Part shown: piece by piece, positions 62,936 through 64,000 of the stretch
Position numbering within the stretch: position 1 is the first letter of the stretch
Layout of the letters: every line of letters begins with the position of its first letter
Source of the DNA: Plectosphaerella cucumerina
Taxonomy: Eukaryota > Ascomycota > Sordariomycetes > Glomerellales > Plectosphaerellaceae
NCBI GenBank assembly: GCA_020746995.1
Contig: JAGPXD010000003.1
Location: 5,146,001-5,210,000 of the forward strand
Reading direction: 5' to 3'
Length of the DNA stretch: 64,000 nt
Position numbers and translations under genes: made by a program
Notes under the pieces: model-generated
Databases searched by the model: none
The model's input: only the letters and a program-made list of their open reading frames with translations
What the model was told of the DNA's origin: nothing

Positions 62936-64000
62936 CGCGGGTGTCCTGAGCCCATGAAAGGCCTGACGAGTCGAAAGGCTGTCGGCTGCTTCTCGCAAAC
63001 TGTTCAAGTATGCTTCTGAACGCTTCTGGCCTCTTGTCTCGCGAACTGGGACTGCGACGTAATACAGCGGGCAGCGCACAGCGTCGTTGATTGATCTGAC
63101 AGCATCAAGCTCATCTCCCACCAGGAACGCCGACCGGTGCGACCATCACACCTTTAAACAATCCTTTCCCCTCCCCTGGACCCTGGTCGTCCCGACTGTC
63201 AGGTGGTGTGGGAGGGGCGGCGAGGATGCCACCATCGTCCTCTTGGAAGGCTCGGGGCGCCCAGCAGAGACTCCGTCTCGGCCCTGATAAGATTCCACTG
63301 AACCAGCACCAGAGCCCTGTGGTGCTCTGCCCAGCGACCCCTCCATTGGCGAACCTTGCGGCTGCCGGCTGCACGCTTGGCCCTGTGGATGGTCGTCTGT
63401 GGCGAACCGAGCGCCGAAGGAGACACACATTGGGCGGATAGCCGCTTCGATGGGAGGGCTGGAGCTCGTATCCCTGTCACATCCCGGCTGCGGGATTTCA
63501 TTCGCTGAAGAAGGCATGCTGGCCTCCAATCGTATGCTGGCTGTTTGTCTAGGCGAGGCAGGGGAGGGAAGAGGGGGAGAGATGGGAGGAAAGTCAGCTG
63601 CTTATCGTGCTTCAATGTCGCCATCGACTAGAGAGGAAACATGTGACATCACGTGGGAAGACGCGATTAAATTGTCCGAGGAAGGATGAAGCCATCGCGA
63701 GAGTGTAGAAGGGGCACTTTTTGGTGGGAGAGCTTAATCGCTAGCGATGCGGCGCCTCCCGCGATTGTAACGGCCGATCGATGATCTCGATCCCCGCAGC
63801 CCAACAGAGTCAGTTGCATGCGAGACAGTGGGCTCGGACTGAGGGGATTGAGGGGACGAGGGGATCGCTAGTTCCGTGGGCAAAGCAGCCAGCTTTTGTT
63901 TGCTTGGCCAGCGGTATATATTCATGTCTAGGAGAAACCCGAGCTGCGTCACCGTTCTTCTCCCGCTTTTCCAGCTTTCCCTCCTCCAGGCTTCTTTCAG
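62936..64000. other. Lipase 5' region and intergenic end of window
   Basis: The first 186 bases may code for an N-terminal extension of the lipase. Beyond that no gene is supported. The last 40 bases are pyrimidine-rich and end in TTTCAG, which could be a leader or an acceptor of a gene that begins outside the window. Confidence 0.5.

Noticed and set aside
1..64000. Search for tRNA, transposon or RIP-mutated DNA
   Set aside because: I saw no TTCGA-arm tRNA pattern with matching stems, no terminal repeats flanking a transposase or reverse transcriptase, and no extended AT-rich CpA-depleted block.

Overview
The window is nuclear DNA of a filamentous ascomycete (Pezizomycotina, most likely a Sordariomycete). 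The evidence is short GT-AG introns of about 45-105 bases with CTRAC-type branch points, GC-rich third codon positions, intergenic gaps of 0.3-1.6 kb, and a typical filamentous-fungal gene set: two HET-domain genes, two Zn2Cys6 regulators, MARVEL, CorA-like and RIT1 proteins. I modelled 26 protein genes with exon boundaries read from the sequence. I saw no rRNA, tRNA, CRISPR array, transposon or AT-rich RIP-like block.

Layout. Bases 1-8,000 hold a secreted GH43 glycosidase, a single-pass membrane protein, a CorA-like transporter and a shortened SDR protein. Bases 8,500-28,000 are mostly housekeeping genes: SAC3 (mRNA export), LTV1 and LSG1 (ribosome assembly, divergent from one promoter), a SIS1-type Hsp40 with a perfect four-unit heat-shock element upstream, a HAD phosphatase, RIT1, a MARVEL protein and NOP16. 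Bases 28,000-37,000 carry a HET gene, a small secreted-type cysteine-containing protein, ERG24 and a C2H2 regulator.

Bases 38,000-45,400 look like a small catabolic cluster of two divergent pairs: MFS permease with HpcH/HpaI aldolase, and RidA with a 2OG-Fe(II) dioxygenase. Both divergent promoters carry GGAGGAGCTCC-type sites, one of them an 18-bp perfect palindrome. Bases 45,800-53,600 hold an 1102-residue orphan protein, a second HET gene and a short Zn2Cys6 regulator.

Bases 53,700-60,900 form a second, tighter cluster: MFS sugar transporter, an SDR resembling yeast L-rhamnose-1-dehydrogenase (LRA1), a Zn2Cys6 regulator and an SMP-30-type sugar lactonase. The dehydrogenase makes a lactone, the lactonase opens it, the transporter brings in substrate and the regulator probably controls the set. 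All three promoter gaps share CGAGGGA sites, and pairs of gaps share exact 14- and 15-base words. A GHSAG lipase (61,004-62,935) follows, then about 1 kb without a recognisable gene.
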